From the NCBI GenBank assembly GCA_017548425.1, contig JAFZAB010000184.1:1-55973 (forward strand): DNA of 55,973 nucleotides. The letters run 5' to 3'. The notes beneath the pieces are model-generated. The model searched no databases. It was not told the DNA's origin and saw only the letters and a program-made list of their open reading frames with translations. Position 1 is the stretch's first letter, and each line of letters begins with the position of its first letter. This DNA comes from Victivallales bacterium (GTDB lineage Bacteria > Verrucomicrobiota > Lentisphaeria > Oligosphaerales > Oligosphaeraceae). The position numbers and the translations under genes were made by a program. Of the stretch, positions 1-10,200 are shown in pieces.

Positions 1-4
1 TATT

Positions 5-32
5 TGCTTTAGGCTTTGGGCTTTGGGCTTTA
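5..32. repeat. Heptamer tandem array (GGCTTTG type)
   Basis: Four imperfect 7-base units (TGCTTTA, GGCTTTG, GGCTTTG, GGCTTTA) stand head to tail at the left edge of the window. They belong to the same class of period-7 intergenic arrays seen at many other gene borders here. Confidence 0.75.
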
Positions 33-46
33 AGCTGAACAAAAAG

Positions 47-90
47 TCTCGCTAGTGAATCCGTTTGGATTTCATCAGCGGGATTTTTTT
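47..90 (+). terminator. Rho-independent terminator of a gene left of the window
   Basis: An imperfect hairpin (left arm 47-62, loop GTTT, right arm 67-83, one bulged T and one mismatch) is followed directly by seven T residues at 84-90 and another T5 at 92-96. It reads on the plus strand and would end a gene lying outside the window, facing the minus-strand Nif3-like gene. Confidence 0.6.
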
Positions 91-115
91 GTTTTTGCTA
101 CTGGAATGAAATAAA

Positions 116-147
116 ATGATAATCATCATTAAATTGATGATTATCAT
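116..147 (-). terminator. Perfect 13-bp palindrome, probable terminator of the Nif3-like gene
   Basis: ATGATAATCATCA (116-128) is perfectly complementary to TGATGATTATCAT (135-147) across a 6-base loop. On the minus strand the hairpin is followed by TTTTATTTC and lies just after the Nif3-like stop codon, which fits a terminator. The TGATAAT/ATTATCA halves also resemble Fur-box half-sites, but no iron gene is nearby, so termination is preferred. Confidence 0.5.
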
Positions 148-163
148 GAGTTTGAAATTATGA

Positions 164-191
164 ATTGTTAATTGTTAATTGTTAATTGTAA
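164..191. repeat. Heptamer array ATTGTTA x4 overlapping a gene end
   Basis: Units ATTGTTA at 164-170, 171-177 and 178-184 and ATTGTAA at 185-191. The array runs into the coding sequence of the minus-strand Nif3-like gene, so its TAA stop (182-184) and last Tyr-Asn codons are made of repeat DNA. Confidence 0.8.
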
Positions 192-985
192 GATCGTGGG
201 TAGGAATAGACTTCGCCGCATTCGAAATAACGGACAGTAAGGTCGGGTTGGATTTCGGGGAGTTTCTGAGCGAGAAGCTTCATTCCGTCGCGTTCGGAAC
301 CGATATGGCTCATGATGATCAATGCTTTGCAGAAACCAAGCTGTGCGGCGTCGCGGGCGTATTCGCCAAGCATCCATTCGCAGGCTTCGCCTGTGAGGAC
401 GATGTCAATGTCGTCACGACGGAGCTCTTCGAAAACGCCGCCTGGCGTGCCGAAGCAGAGCGAAATGCGCGAACAAAACTGATCCATTGTGCCGCAGATT
501 TTCGGTTGCGCGATGTTGAGTCGCTCCTGCATGATGCGGCCAAGCTGTCGCGGCGTGATCGGTTCGTCCAATTCAATCGTGTTGACGGCCCAATGGGCAT
601 TCGTAAAGTTATGATACGGAAGGCCTAACGCTTTGAGCTCGCCTTCGCAGATCATGTCGAACGCCTTGCGGTGCGGATGATCGTGGAAACGGTAGAGGAC
701 GAGGCCCGCGTCTTTCAGAAGCTGTTCTTTGGCCTGCGTGACGGGATCGTTCTCCAGTCTGACGTCCATATGGCTGTAGAACGATGGTTCATGGACGATG
801 AGCATGTCCGCCTGCCAGCGGGCGGCCTGTCGAATGACGTCAGGCGTGGCGAACATGGAGACGGCGACGCGGGCGACGGGCTTGGCTGGATCGCCGCATT
901 TGACGGTGTCACAGGTTTTGGAATAGTCGCCTGTCGTGTCGGACCAGGCTTCAAGTTTTTTGATGAGTTCTGTTGCGGTAATCAT
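182..985 (-). CDS. Nif3-like dinuclear metal-centre protein
   Basis: A 267-residue protein of the NIF3/YbgI (DUF34) family. These are cytoplasmic hexamers with a two-metal site whose in vivo reaction is poorly defined. The family pattern is visible: LIVHEPSFYSHMD near residue 65, the RFHDHPH block near residue 100, and the C-terminal MSHIGSERDG block near residue 225 carrying the usual His and Glu ligands. The usual paired HH of the first motif is HE here, so one metal ligand may differ. The length is normal for the family. It is the last gene of the sugar ABC operon, 73 bases after the permease-binding protein fusion, with nonamer repeats in the gap. No clear Shine-Dalgarno site precedes the ATG. 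The function in sugar metabolism is unknown. Confidence 0.8.
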   Translation of the reverse strand: MITATELIKKLEAWSDTTGDYSKTCDTVKCGDPAKPVARVAVSMFATPDVIRQAARWQADMLIVHEPSFYSHMDVRLENDPVTQAKEQLLKDAGLVLYRFHDHPHRKAFDMICEGELKALGLPYHNFTNAHWAVNTIELDEPITPRQLGRIMQERLNIAQPKICGTMDQFCSRISLCFGTPGGVFEELRRDDIDIVLTGEACEWMLGEYARDAAQLGFCKALIIMSHIGSERDGMKLLAQKLPEIQPDLTVRYFECGEVYSYPRSYN

Positions 986-1018
986 GAGTATTGTTTTGTA
1001 TATGGGAATATAGGAAAA

Positions 1019-1048
1019 TTCTAGCTAGAAGTTCTAGAAGTTCTAGAG
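1019..1048. repeat. Nonamer array GTTCTAGAA
   Basis: TTCTAG followed by AGAAGTTCTAGAAGTTCTAG makes two to three units of a self-complementary 9-base motif. It fills the gap between the Nif3-like start and the stop of the upstream transporter gene. Confidence 0.65.
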
Positions 1049-1058
1049 TACTAGGATG

Positions 1059-3071
1059 TTAGGGTAGCACATTGCCGTCGCGGTCGATCATGGAGACGGG
1101 CACTAGGAAGACGTTGTTGCCATCCTTATCGACTTCGCTCGCCTCGATCTTTTCACCCTTCACGATCTTGTAGGCGATTTCCGTGCCCATGGCGCCGATA
1201 CGGTGGGAATCCTGCGCGACGGTTCCGCCAAGCTTCTTCTCCTTGATGGCGGCTTTCGCATCATCGTTGCCATCGAAGCCGTAGATGAGAAGCTTGCCCG
1301 TGAGGCCTGCTTCGTCAACGGCGGCGATGGCACCCATGGCCATTTCGTCGTTTTCGCAGAAGACGGCGGCTAAGTCGTTTTTATATTTATTGATATAGAC
1401 ACGCATGATCTTGTAGGCTTCGTTTTTGTTCGAGTTGCCGTGTTGCTCTTCCACGACCGTGTAGCCAGCGGGCACGACGGCGGATTTGAAGCCTTCACCA
1501 CGCGTGATAGCGTAAGTAGCTGAAGTTTCACATTTAATGATGGCGACTTTCTTGCTGGTGATGTCCGGATAAAGGCCCTGCTTCATGACATCCAGGAAGT
1601 ACTGGCCGGCCTTCGCGCCGCCGCCGTACATGTCGGAACGGAGGAAGGCGTTGATTTTCGCGCCACCCGTACCGATGTCGAGAACGACAACGGGAATGTT
1701 CGCTTTGGCGGCTTTCGCCGTGATGGCGCTCATGGATTCGGGGCTGCATGGCGAAACGAGCAGGGCATCGATGCCCTGTGCGATGAGAGCGGACACGCCA
1801 GTGACCATTTCGGTGGCGTCGCCTTTCTGGTCATGCGTCGGAAGCAGTTTGACGCCAAGGGCTTCGCACTGTTCGCGGACAGCGGCGTCCATCGGGATGA
1901 AGAACGGGTTGGACATGTCATAGACGGACCAGCCGAAGACGAGTTTGCCGTCGTCGGCAGATTTCGCACCACGGCTGTGGATGCCGAGGCCGACCGCCGC
2001 GATGACAAGAATAGCGACGATGGCGGTTGTCGCGTATTGCAACCGTTTGGCGTTTGCGGGCTTGCGGGCCGCGAAGAGGCGGATCGTATAGAGGGAGAAC
2101 GCGAAGACGAGGATGCATCCGCGGAAGATGCCATAGACGTTGTTGCCGACGCCATAGGCATTTAGAGCTGTGGAAATCGTCGCCAGGAAGATGGCCGCGA
2201 CGACTGTGTTGAAGATGCTTCCTGCACCGCCAGCGAGGGCTGTACCGCCGAGCACGACGGCGGAGATAACGGTGAATTCTGTACCAGTCGGGACGCCATA
2301 ATTGGAGGAACCGAGATTGGCCGTCATCATGATGGCGGCGATGGCGGTGAACAGGCCGTTCCAGACATAGACGGCGGTCAGCGTGTTCGGGATGCTGACA
2401 CCCGCGAGACGTGCCGCGTCACGCGAATTGCCGATAGCCAACGTGTTGCGTCCCAAACGAGTACGCCGCAGGACAACAGTGCCGATGATGGCCAGAATGA
2501 CCATGATGTAGAAGAAGAGCGGCAGGCCGAAGATTTCAGCCGTCGCGAAACCATGATGGCCTTCCGTTCCAGACGAGAAGACAAGATATTTTTCGCCGAT
2601 GGACTGGATGGTGACAGGCGAGTCGCTGACAAGCTGTGCAAGGCCACGGAAAACGTTCATCGTAGCGAGCGTCGCGATGAATGGCGGGATGCGTAACCGC
2701 GCAATCATCAAGCCGTTGGCAAGTCCCATGAGACAACCGAGAATCAGAATGATGATGCAGCTGGTGATGATGCCGCAGGCTGGACAGCCGGGCATGATGT
2801 TGCCGACGATTTTCGTGAAGATGACGGACGACAGCGCGATCTGGGAAGCGATGGACAAATCCATGCCACCCGAGATGATGGCGAACGTCATGCCGATGCC
2901 GCAGACGGCGAACATGGCGCCTTCTTTCAGGATATCGGAATAGACGGACAGATTGCCGAACGCGGGATTGCTGACCATGAGAATCAGCCAGAAGAACACG
3001 AGCGCGGGCAGGATCAGATGGTCTTTCAGGTATGTGGAGGCGTTGTTTTTCATAAGGTTATCCTGTTTCAT
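1059..3071 (-). CDS. Sugar ABC permease fused to its periplasmic binding protein (RbsC-RbsB type)
   Basis: A 670-residue fusion. Residues about 1-340 are a BPD_transp_2 (RbsC-like) permease with many hydrophobic helices and the typical motifs GGMDLSIASQIAL and ARLRIPPFIATLATMNVFRG. A further helix (YATTAIVAILVIAAVGL, about 345-365) leads into a complete Peripla_BP_4 sugar-binding domain (about 372-670) with DMSNPFF, DALLVSP and ENDEMAMGA. The binding protein therefore needs no signal peptide, being tethered on the outer face of the membrane. The start is an ATG overlapping the previous gene's TGA (ATGA), preceded by AAGGAGGG. It is third in the operon after the ATPase and a separate permease, so the pore is probably a heterodimer with one tethered receptor. 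The substrate is likely a pentose or hexose; which one cannot be read from sequence. Confidence 0.9.
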   Translation of the reverse strand: MKQDNLMKNNASTYLKDHLILPALVFFWLILMVSNPAFGNLSVYSDILKEGAMFAVCGIGMTFAIISGGMDLSIASQIALSSVIFTKIVGNIMPGCPACGIITSCIIILILGCLMGLANGLMIARLRIPPFIATLATMNVFRGLAQLVSDSPVTIQSIGEKYLVFSSGTEGHHGFATAEIFGLPLFFYIMVILAIIGTVVLRRTRLGRNTLAIGNSRDAARLAGVSIPNTLTAVYVWNGLFTAIAAIMMTANLGSSNYGVPTGTEFTVISAVVLGGTALAGGAGSIFNTVVAAIFLATISTALNAYGVGNNVYGIFRGCILVFAFSLYTIRLFAARKPANAKRLQYATTAIVAILVIAAVGLGIHSRGAKSADDGKLVFGWSVYDMSNPFFIPMDAAVREQCEALGVKLLPTHDQKGDATEMVTGVSALIAQGIDALLVSPCSPESMSAITAKAAKANIPVVVLDIGTGGAKINAFLRSDMYGGGAKAGQYFLDVMKQGLYPDITSKKVAIIKCETSATYAITRGEGFKSAVVPAGYTVVEEQHGNSNKNEAYKIMRVYINKYKNDLAAVFCENDEMAMGAIAAVDEAGLTGKLLIYGFDGNDDAKAAIKEKKLGGTVAQDSHRIGAMGTEIAYKIVKGEKIEASEVDKDGNNVFLVPVSMIDRDGNVLP

Positions 3072-4045
3072 TTTCCGCCCTCCTTACGCTGCGCGTATGA
3101 TGTGAGGCTGCTGAACGAAAGCGCCAATACCAAAACAAGACCCGTCACGATGACACGGACGGCTTCGGAGACGCTCAGGAAGCTCAAACATTGGTTGACG
3201 AAGACGACAAGCAGGGCGCCCACGAGCGTTCCTGTAAGTCGTCCTTTTCCGCCGGAAAGCGCGGAGCCGCCGAGCACGACGGCGGTGATGCAGTCCAGAT
3301 CGAAGCCGTTACCGGCCTTCGGGGAGGAGGAACCCATGGTCGCGACGTTGAGGATGGCGGCCAATGCGGCCGTCAAAGCCGTCATGACATACACGGCGAT
3401 GAGCGTGCGATCGACTTTGATGCCCGTGGCGCGGGCGGCCGTTTCGTTGGAGCCGATGGCGCGAATTTTCACGCCGAAGGCAGATTTATGATAGACGAAC
3501 AGCAAGATGGCATACACGAGAATGACGACGTAGATTTTGTTCGGTACGCCGAACGTGAAGCCATGGCCGAGAACCTTCAGGCAGGCGTACTGTTCGGCGG
3601 CGAGCGTCGTGCCGTTGTTGCCCGTATAGACCTGCGTGATGCCATGGAAGCAGAGGCAGGTGGCGAGCGTCGTGATGAACGGCGGAATCTTCAGTTTCGT
3701 GATGAGAACGCCGTTGAGGATGCCGCAGCAGGCGGCGATGATGGCCATGACGATGATAGCCGCTCCCGTCGATAACCCATTGTCCATGATGAGTTTGGCG
3801 AGGAGACTGCAGCAAAGAGCCATGATGCCCGGAACGGAGAGATCCATGCCGGCGGAGCAGATGGCGAATGTCATGCCCGCGGCGCCGACGGCCACCCATG
3901 ATGCGCTCAACAGCACACTGAACAATTGGTCCGGATGTACCATTTTCGTATTGATGCAGGCGAATACGATGGCGGCGATGATGAAGATGATGAAAATGCC
4001 GTATTTTTCGGCGACGGCCCAAATGTTGGTGGATGATTTATTCAT
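3068..4045 (-). CDS. Sugar ABC transporter permease (RbsC family)
   Basis: A 325-residue integral membrane permease of the BPD_transp_2 family (CUT2/ribose-xylose-galactose type). Motifs include SAGMDLSVPGIMALC, TKLKIPPFITTLATCLCFHG and AVVLGGSALSGGKG, the last being the conserved cytoplasmic loop that contacts the ATPase. The chosen start is the ATG at 4045 (MNKSSTNIW), with GGGAGG 8 bases upstream; it overlaps the ATPase gene's TAA by 8 bases, so translation is probably coupled. It pairs with the permease half of the next gene. Length is normal, and no binding-protein domain is attached. Confidence 0.92.
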   Translation of the reverse strand: MNKSSTNIWAVAEKYGIFIIFIIAAIVFACINTKMVHPDQLFSVLLSASWVAVGAAGMTFAICSAGMDLSVPGIMALCCSLLAKLIMDNGLSTGAAIIVMAIIAACCGILNGVLITKLKIPPFITTLATCLCFHGITQVYTGNNGTTLAAEQYACLKVLGHGFTFGVPNKIYVVILVYAILLFVYHKSAFGVKIRAIGSNETAARATGIKVDRTLIAVYVMTALTAALAAILNVATMGSSSPKAGNGFDLDCITAVVLGGSALSGGKGRLTGTLVGALLVVFVNQCLSFLSVSEAVRVIVTGLVLVLALSFSSLTSYAQRKEGGK

Positions 4046-5573
4046 GGTCGTTGCCTCCCATGCCAAACGTTTTGTTGCCTGTGGCGCATTGCATGATCAA
4101 CTCCTGGTCGAAGTCCTTCTGCTGTAGGAGCCCCGTCTGGCGGCCTTGGAAGATGACCGCGAGGCGGTGGCAGTTGGCGATGAGCTCGGCGAGTTCGGAG
4201 GAGACCATGAGGATGGCCATCCCGTTCTGCGCCAGTTCTTTCAGCAAATCGTAGATTTCCGATTTCGCACCGACGTCGATACCGCGCGTCGGTTCGAGCA
4301 GAATCAGCACATGGCAGTCAGTCGCGAGTGCGCGGGAGAGGACGAATTTCTGTTGGTTGCCGCCTGAGAGGCCGGAGATCGGCTGCGCGGGCGTGGCGTA
4401 TTTCATGTTCATGGATTTCGTGTATTTATCCAGCAAGGCCTGCTCTTTCTCCGCACTGATGATGCCGAGGCTGGACAGCGTCTTCAGGATGCTGGCTGTG
4501 AGATTTTCACGGACGCTCATGGAAGCGAAAATGCCTGCGTTCTTGCGGTCTTCCGTGACGTAGCCGATGCCGTGGCCGATGGCGGCGGAAGGCGACGCGA
4601 TGTCGTTGACACCGTTGGCGACGTCCAAAATGGTTTTGCCATCCAAAATGGCTTTGCCTGCATCTGGTTGGATGAGACCGTAGAGCGATTTGGCGATTTC
4701 TTCCTTGCCGCAACCCATAAGTCCCGCGAAACCAAGGATTTCACCTTTCTTCAACGTGAAGGAAATGTCTTGGAAGAGGCCATTTTTCGTGAGATTGGAA
4801 ACATCGAGAACGGTGTCGCCGACGGATGACGTGTCCGCCTTGCGCGACTGGTCGATCGTGCGGCCGACCATCAAGGCGACGAGTCCGTCCTGCGTGATGT
4901 CCTTTGTGTTGACGGTCTGGATAAAATGGCCGTCACGCAGGACACTGATGCGATCCGACAAATCGAATATCTCCTTGAGGCGGTGGGAGATGTAGATGAC
5001 GGTCTTGCCCTGCGACTTCAGATTACGGACGATGTCGTAGAGCGTATCGACCTCCTGGATATTGAGGGCGGCGGTCGGTTCGTCTAAAATGATTGTGTCG
5101 CCGTCCATGGAGAGGGCGTTGGCGATTTCGACCATTTGCTGCTGGGAGACAGTGAGTTGCGAGGCGGGCGTCGTGGCTTGGATGGCGACGTGCATTTTGT
5201 CCAGAAGCTCCTGCGCCTTGGTGTTCATTGTCGCTTTATCGACGAGGCCGCATTTTCCGGGCAGTTGATGGAGGAAAATGTTTTCGGCGACGGTCAGATC
5301 CGGCATGAGATTAAGCTCCTGATAGACGATATTGATGCCGAGTTTCTGCGCATCTGCGACGCTGTTGATTTCTTGTTTAACGCCATTTACGGTGATTTCG
5401 CCGTCGTCTGCGGGATAGAGTCCGCCGAGAATTTTCATGACGGTTGATTTGCCGGCGCCGTTTTCGCCGATGACCGCATGGATTTCGCCCGGACTGAAGG
5501 AGAGGGAGACGTCTTCGAGAGCCTTGACCCCTCCGAATGTCTTGGTGATGTGTTGTAACGTGATTTCAGCCAT
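4038..5573 (-). CDS. Sugar ABC transporter ATP-binding protein, two ABC domains (RbsA type)
   Basis: A 511-residue ATPase with duplicated ABC cassettes, typical of CUT2 importers (RbsA/XylG/MglA). The N-terminal cassette has Walker A GENGAGKST (about residue 37), signature LTVSQQQMVEIA and Walker B IILDEPTAAL. The C-terminal cassette has the family's altered Walker A (GLMGCGKEEIAKSLYG), a canonical LSGGNQQK signature and LLEPTRGIDVGAKSE. Energy coupling therefore mainly uses one site, as known for this group. It is the first gene of the four-gene operon, with AAGGATG 5 bases before the ATG. The 190-base divergent region to the MATE gene holds the promoter; TTGAAT-17-GATAAT on the minus strand is a weak candidate. 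Confidence 0.95.
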   Translation of the reverse strand: MAEITLQHITKTFGGVKALEDVSLSFSPGEIHAVIGENGAGKSTVMKILGGLYPADDGEITVNGVKQEINSVADAQKLGINIVYQELNLMPDLTVAENIFLHQLPGKCGLVDKATMNTKAQELLDKMHVAIQATTPASQLTVSQQQMVEIANALSMDGDTIILDEPTAALNIQEVDTLYDIVRNLKSQGKTVIYISHRLKEIFDLSDRISVLRDGHFIQTVNTKDITQDGLVALMVGRTIDQSRKADTSSVGDTVLDVSNLTKNGLFQDISFTLKKGEILGFAGLMGCGKEEIAKSLYGLIQPDAGKAILDGKTILDVANGVNDIASPSAAIGHGIGYVTEDRKNAGIFASMSVRENLTASILKTLSSLGIISAEKEQALLDKYTKSMNMKYATPAQPISGLSGGNQQKFVLSRALATDCHVLILLEPTRGIDVGAKSEIYDLLKELAQNGMAILMVSSELAELIANCHRLAVIFQGRQTGLLQQKDFDQELIMQCATGNKTFGMGGNDHE

Positions 5574-5771
5574 GTTGCATCCTTTTTGACAAGAATTATC
5601 GACCGATTTGAAAAACCATTCAATTTACCTCTTATAATAGAAAAGGCAAATGATGAACTTCCCGAAGAGGCTTGCGTCATTGAACGACTTTTTTCAAAAT
5701 AAAATATTTGTTTAAAGGCAGGATGGTTTATATTATTCCTTATTAGGGTTGAAAGGATATGTGCCATAGCG

Positions 5772-7142
5772 ATGGAAAATAACAAAAAACAATTGATCCA
5801 CGATTTCACGAAGGGGCCGTTGCTGCGGCATCTTGTGCTGTTCGCGTTGCCGTTTATGGCGTCGAACGCGTTGCAGGTGATGTATTCGATTGTTGACATG
5901 ATGGTCGTGGGTCACTATGTCGGAAAGACAGGTCTGGCGGCGGTGTCTGTGGCCAGCCATACGTTCAATCTGATGATCATGCTTTGCGCGGGCACGAGCC
6001 AAGGCGGGCAGATCATGCTGTCGCAGATGATCGGCAATGGGCAGCGGCAACGGCTGGGCGAGGCGATCGGAACGCTGTTCACGCTGTTGTTGAGCGCGGG
6101 AATTGTCGTGACGGCGATCGGCGTCGTGTTTGCGCGGCCGATTTTGCATCTCCTGCATACGCCGTCGGATGCCTTTGATGATGCGTTGTCATACACGCTC
6201 GTCTGCAGTTGGGGGGTGGTGTTTGCCTATGGCTACAACATCGTGTCGGCCATCATGCGCGGACTGGGCGATTCGCGTCATCCGTTTATTTTCATCTTTA
6301 TCGCTTCCGTCATCAACATCCTGCTCGATTTGTTGTTCGTGGCGTGTCTCGGTTGGGGCGTGTTTGGCGCAGGGCTGGCGACAATTCTCGGGCAGGCGTT
6401 CTCCTTCCTTTACGCCGTGTGGTTCCTGTACCAACATCGTGAAGAGACGGGATTCGACTTCATGCCGAGCAGCTTCCACATCAACAAACAATGCTTGAAG
6501 AGTCTGTTGACGCTTGGTCTGCCGTTGGCGTGTCGTTTCAGCATCGTGAATTTCTCCATGCTGTTCGTCATCGCGATGGTCGGTTCAGCTGGTTCGGCGG
6601 CGTTGGGAACGTTTGGCGCGGGAACGAAACTGGACGATGTTGCGAACAAGATGTCGCTAGGCGTGATGATGGCGTTGACGGGTATTGTGGCACAGAATTA
6701 CGGTGCGCGTAATTTTGGGCGAATCCGCAAAGCTGTGGGCTACACGTTGTTGCTGAGCAGTGGTTTCTATGCCGTGTTCGCGGCGGTGATGTGGTTTTTC
6801 CCAGAGCAATTGTTCAGTATTTTTACAAGCGACCGTGATGTTTTGGATTTGAGTCATGTCTTTTCACGTGCGATTATGTGGACCTTCCCCGGTCTGTTGC
6901 TGCTGAAAGGCTCGAATGGTTTTCTGCATGGAATCGGCCATTCATGGCTGGGGATGGTTTTAGGCATCTTCGACGGTTTTGTCCTGCGGATTGGTTGTAG
7001 CTGGTATTTCGGAACAGTGATCGGCTGGGGATTTTACGGATATGTGTTGGGTTATGGAATTGCGCCGTGGGGCTCCGCGTTTCCAGGCCTGTTGTATTTC
7101 CTGTTCGCTCCGTGGGAGAAGCGAAAATTGGCGTTTGAATAG
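5772..7142 (+). CDS. MATE family efflux transporter
   Basis: A 456-residue inner-membrane protein with about 12 hydrophobic segments in two MatE repeats. It opens with RHLVLFALPFMASNALQVMYSIVDMMVVG, whose LP..ASN.LQ...S.VD..VVG pattern is typical of MATE proteins, and has SAIMRGLGDSRHP in the first repeat. MATE proteins export cationic drugs or metabolites by Na+ or H+ antiport; the substrate is unknown here. GAAAGGAT lies 13 bases before the ATG, slightly far. Divergent from the sugar ABC operon. A possible plus-strand promoter lies at 5608-5640 (TTGAAA and TATAAT about 19 bases apart). No terminator seen; three ATCCAG nonamers follow the stop. Confidence 0.93.
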   Translation: MENNKKQLIHDFTKGPLLRHLVLFALPFMASNALQVMYSIVDMMVVGHYVGKTGLAAVSVASHTFNLMIMLCAGTSQGGQIMLSQMIGNGQRQRLGEAIGTLFTLLLSAGIVVTAIGVVFARPILHLLHTPSDAFDDALSYTLVCSWGVVFAYGYNIVSAIMRGLGDSRHPFIFIFIASVINILLDLLFVACLGWGVFGAGLATILGQAFSFLYAVWFLYQHREETGFDFMPSSFHINKQCLKSLLTLGLPLACRFSIVNFSMLFVIAMVGSAGSAALGTFGAGTKLDDVANKMSLGVMMALTGIVAQNYGARNFGRIRKAVGYTLLLSSGFYAVFAAVMWFFPEQLFSIFTSDRDVLDLSHVFSRAIMWTFPGLLLLKGSNGFLHGIGHSWLGMVLGIFDGFVLRIGCSWYFGTVIGWGFYGYVLGYGIAPWGSAFPGLLYFLFAPWEKRKLAFE

Positions 7143-7180
7143 AATCTGGAGGTTCGGGAGTTGTTTTTTGTTTTCAGCGA

Positions 7181-7207
7181 ATCCAGAATATCCAGTGAAT
7201 CCAGTCT
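7181..7207. repeat. Nonamer array ATCCAGnnn x3
   Basis: Three units, ATCCAGAAT, ATCCAGTGA and ATCCAGTCT, between the MATE gene and the FAD protein. This is the reverse orientation of the TCTGGATAT nonamer family found at 36.3, 44.1 and 52.3 kb. Confidence 0.7.
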
Positions 7208-7286
7208 TTTCATAAGCGCTTGATTTCCAGAGATGGCGTGCTATTTTTTCAAAAATATTTGAATATGCAATGAAATAGGTGTCATA

Positions 7287-10200
7287 ATGAACAAATTCAT
7301 TTCAACAAGTGTTGTTTTCATGGTTGGCGCGGCATTTTCAGTGGCATTTGGGCAGACGCAGAAAACAATCGTGGAAAGCGCACGGGAAATTCCTGTGGCA
7401 GGAAAGGCGGATGTGGTCGTCGTTGGCGGAACAACGGCGGGCGTGGCGGCCGCTGTTGCGGCGAAGGAGGCGGGAGCCTCCGTCTGGCTGCTGTCGGAAC
7501 GCCCGTATCTTGGCGACGACATGGCGGGAACATTGCAACTTGTTCTTCCTGATGAAGTTGAGCCGCAAGGGCCGCTGGCGGAAGCTTTGTGGACAGACCG
7601 TTCCGCGTCACTCAAAATTATCTCCTATCAGACAGATGCGGAGACATTTACGCCACATAAAGACAGTAATCCGCCTAGTATGTTGACGGATGGGTTGGCG
7701 TCTGATCCTGTCAAGCAGTCTGTCCAGTATAACGATGAGAAAGTGAAAATCACGGCATTGCTTGACGGCAAGCAGTTCGTGGCGACGGCATCGGCTGTTA
7801 CATTCCTGCGTCAGAACGAATTCGATGTGGCGGATGTGCATGTCTCCGTGAGCGAAGACGGCAAAACATGGTCAGAGCAGATTCCGCTAACACGACTGCC
7901 AGGCGAGACGACGGAAATCATCCGCTGGGAGGCCAAAATCGGTCGCGATGTGTCTGCAATCGCTTTTGTCTTCAAGCGGAAAACTGGTTGCAAACGCATG
8001 CTGGTTGGTGAAATCGCCTGCGAAGGCAAGGCGGGCGTACGGCGTGTAACGCCGACGCCGCTGAAGGTGAAGCAGACATTCGACAAAGCGCTGTTGGATG
8101 CTGGTGTGAAGTATCTGACTGGTGCTTTTGTAACAGACGTGCTTTCAGATGCAAAAGGCGATTTTGCGGGCGTGGTCATTGCAGATCGCGGCGGTCGTCA
8201 GGCGATTATCGCCAAATCGTTGATTGATGCGACGCCACGTGGTTTGGCGGCGCGTCTTGCGGGAAGCGTCTATCCACCGTTCAAGTCTGGAAAGAAGGAT
8301 TTTACGCGTTTTGTTATTTCCGGTGAACGTCCAACGGCGGAAGGCATGGATGTAACGGAACTTCCGGGCCATTACCAGACGGCTGTGCAATGGCGGAAAG
8401 TCGATGGCAAGGATTTAGTCATCGACGGCAAAATGTGGCGCTGCACGTTCCAATGTGATTTGAAAGATGACTCTTATGCAGCTTACGCCGCTGTCGAACA
8501 GTATGCGAGGAATCTTACGTTTACGAAGCAGCAACTGGATGCAGGTGAGACACTTGTGTTTGAACACGAACAGCCGTTGAAGGATGCGCCGCATGTGTTT
8601 GCATGTTTCCGTCATCAGCCGTGGAAGGCGTTCATGGCTGGTGCCGAGGCTGGCAACCGTGCGGGAACGGATGCGAAAAGCCGCAATGACATTGAACAGC
8701 CTGTAGCCGTACGAGAGGCTGGCAAGGTGTCTTTCTCGTTGGCGGATCGACCCATTCCTGTTGTCTGCGAACAATTGACGGGGCTGAAAGCATATGAAAA
8801 GGCGACAGATAGCGTCACGTCGCCGAAGCATGATTTGCCGATTTTGGGAGAATACGATGTAGTCGTGGCGGGCGGTGGCACAGGCGGGGCGCCAGCGGCA
8901 ATCGGCGCGGCTCGCGGTGGTGCCAAGACATTGGTGGTAGAGTACTTACATGGTCTTGGCGGCATTGGCACGCTTGGCATGATCGGTAAATATTGGTATG
9001 GGAAAAAGATTGGTTTTACGGCGGAGCATGACAAAGGCGTGGCGGAGCAGGGGGCGGCCGTGCATGTCGTCGGCAAACGCGAATGGTGGCGGAAGGAATT
9101 GCTCAAAGCAGGCGGTGAAATTTGGTTTGGGACGATGGCATGCGGCGTTGTGAAAATAAAAAACGATGTGGTGGGCGTTGTCGTTGCAACACCTTATGGT
9201 CGTGGCGTCGTTTTGGCGAAAAACGTCATCGACGGAACAGGCAATGCGGATTTGGCGGCCGTGGCGGGAGCGGAAACGGAATTTCTCGGTGCGGGTGAAA
9301 TCGCGTTGCAAGGTGCAGGATTGTCGATTCGTCCTCTGGGCAAGAGTTATGTCAATTCCGATTGGGGATATGTAAATGACTGCGATCCAGTCGATAGCTG
9401 GCTATTCGGCGTGCGCGGGCGACTTGGCGCGGGGAAGGCGTGGGACGTTTCGCAGATCATCGAAACGCGTGAACGCCGCCGTGTGAAAGGCGCGATCACG
9501 GTGTCGCCGTTGGACGTTGTGATGGAGCGGACGTTCCCCGACACGATTGCGCAGGGCGCAAGCGATTTCGACAGTCATGGACCATCCGTCGCGGACATCT
9601 GCTATGTCAGCGAAGCCACAGGCAAGAAGATATTCCAAATCAATATACCGTATCGTGCGATTCTGCCGGAAAAACTGGACGGATTGGCGGTCATCGGCAT
9701 TGCGGCGAGTGCGCATCGCGATGCGTTGCCGATCATGCGCATGCAGTCGGATGTGCAGAACACAGGCTATGCGGCGGGACGAGCCGCCGCGATGTCCGCG
9801 AAAAGCGGCAAGTCGTTGCGCGACATTGATGTAAAGGAATTGCAGCGCCATCTGGCGGCCATTGGCAGCATTCCGCAGGAGGCGTTGGAATGGAAAGACG
9901 GCTTCACGGTTGATGCGGAGCGTTGGAATCTGGCCGTGCGCAATGCGGGCGACGGATATAAGGATGTACCGCTACTGTTGTCCGAGCCGGAACGGGCCAT
10001 TCCGCCGCTGCAAGCCGCCTACAAGGCGGAAACGAATCCGACACGCAAGCTCTGCTATGCGCATATCCTTGGTATCATGGGAGATGCGACTGGCGCGGAG
10101 ACGTTGGCACGGCAGATTGACGGACGTGACGAGCCTGTTAAAATCAACGTTTTGGAGCAGACGGCGTATGGCCGCCGCATGGGTGAACGTGATGCGTTGA

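Noticed and set aside
116..147. Fur box
   Set aside because: Half-sites resemble TGATAAT/ATTATCA, but the palindrome lies downstream of a gene end with a U-tract and no iron gene is near; a terminator explains it better.
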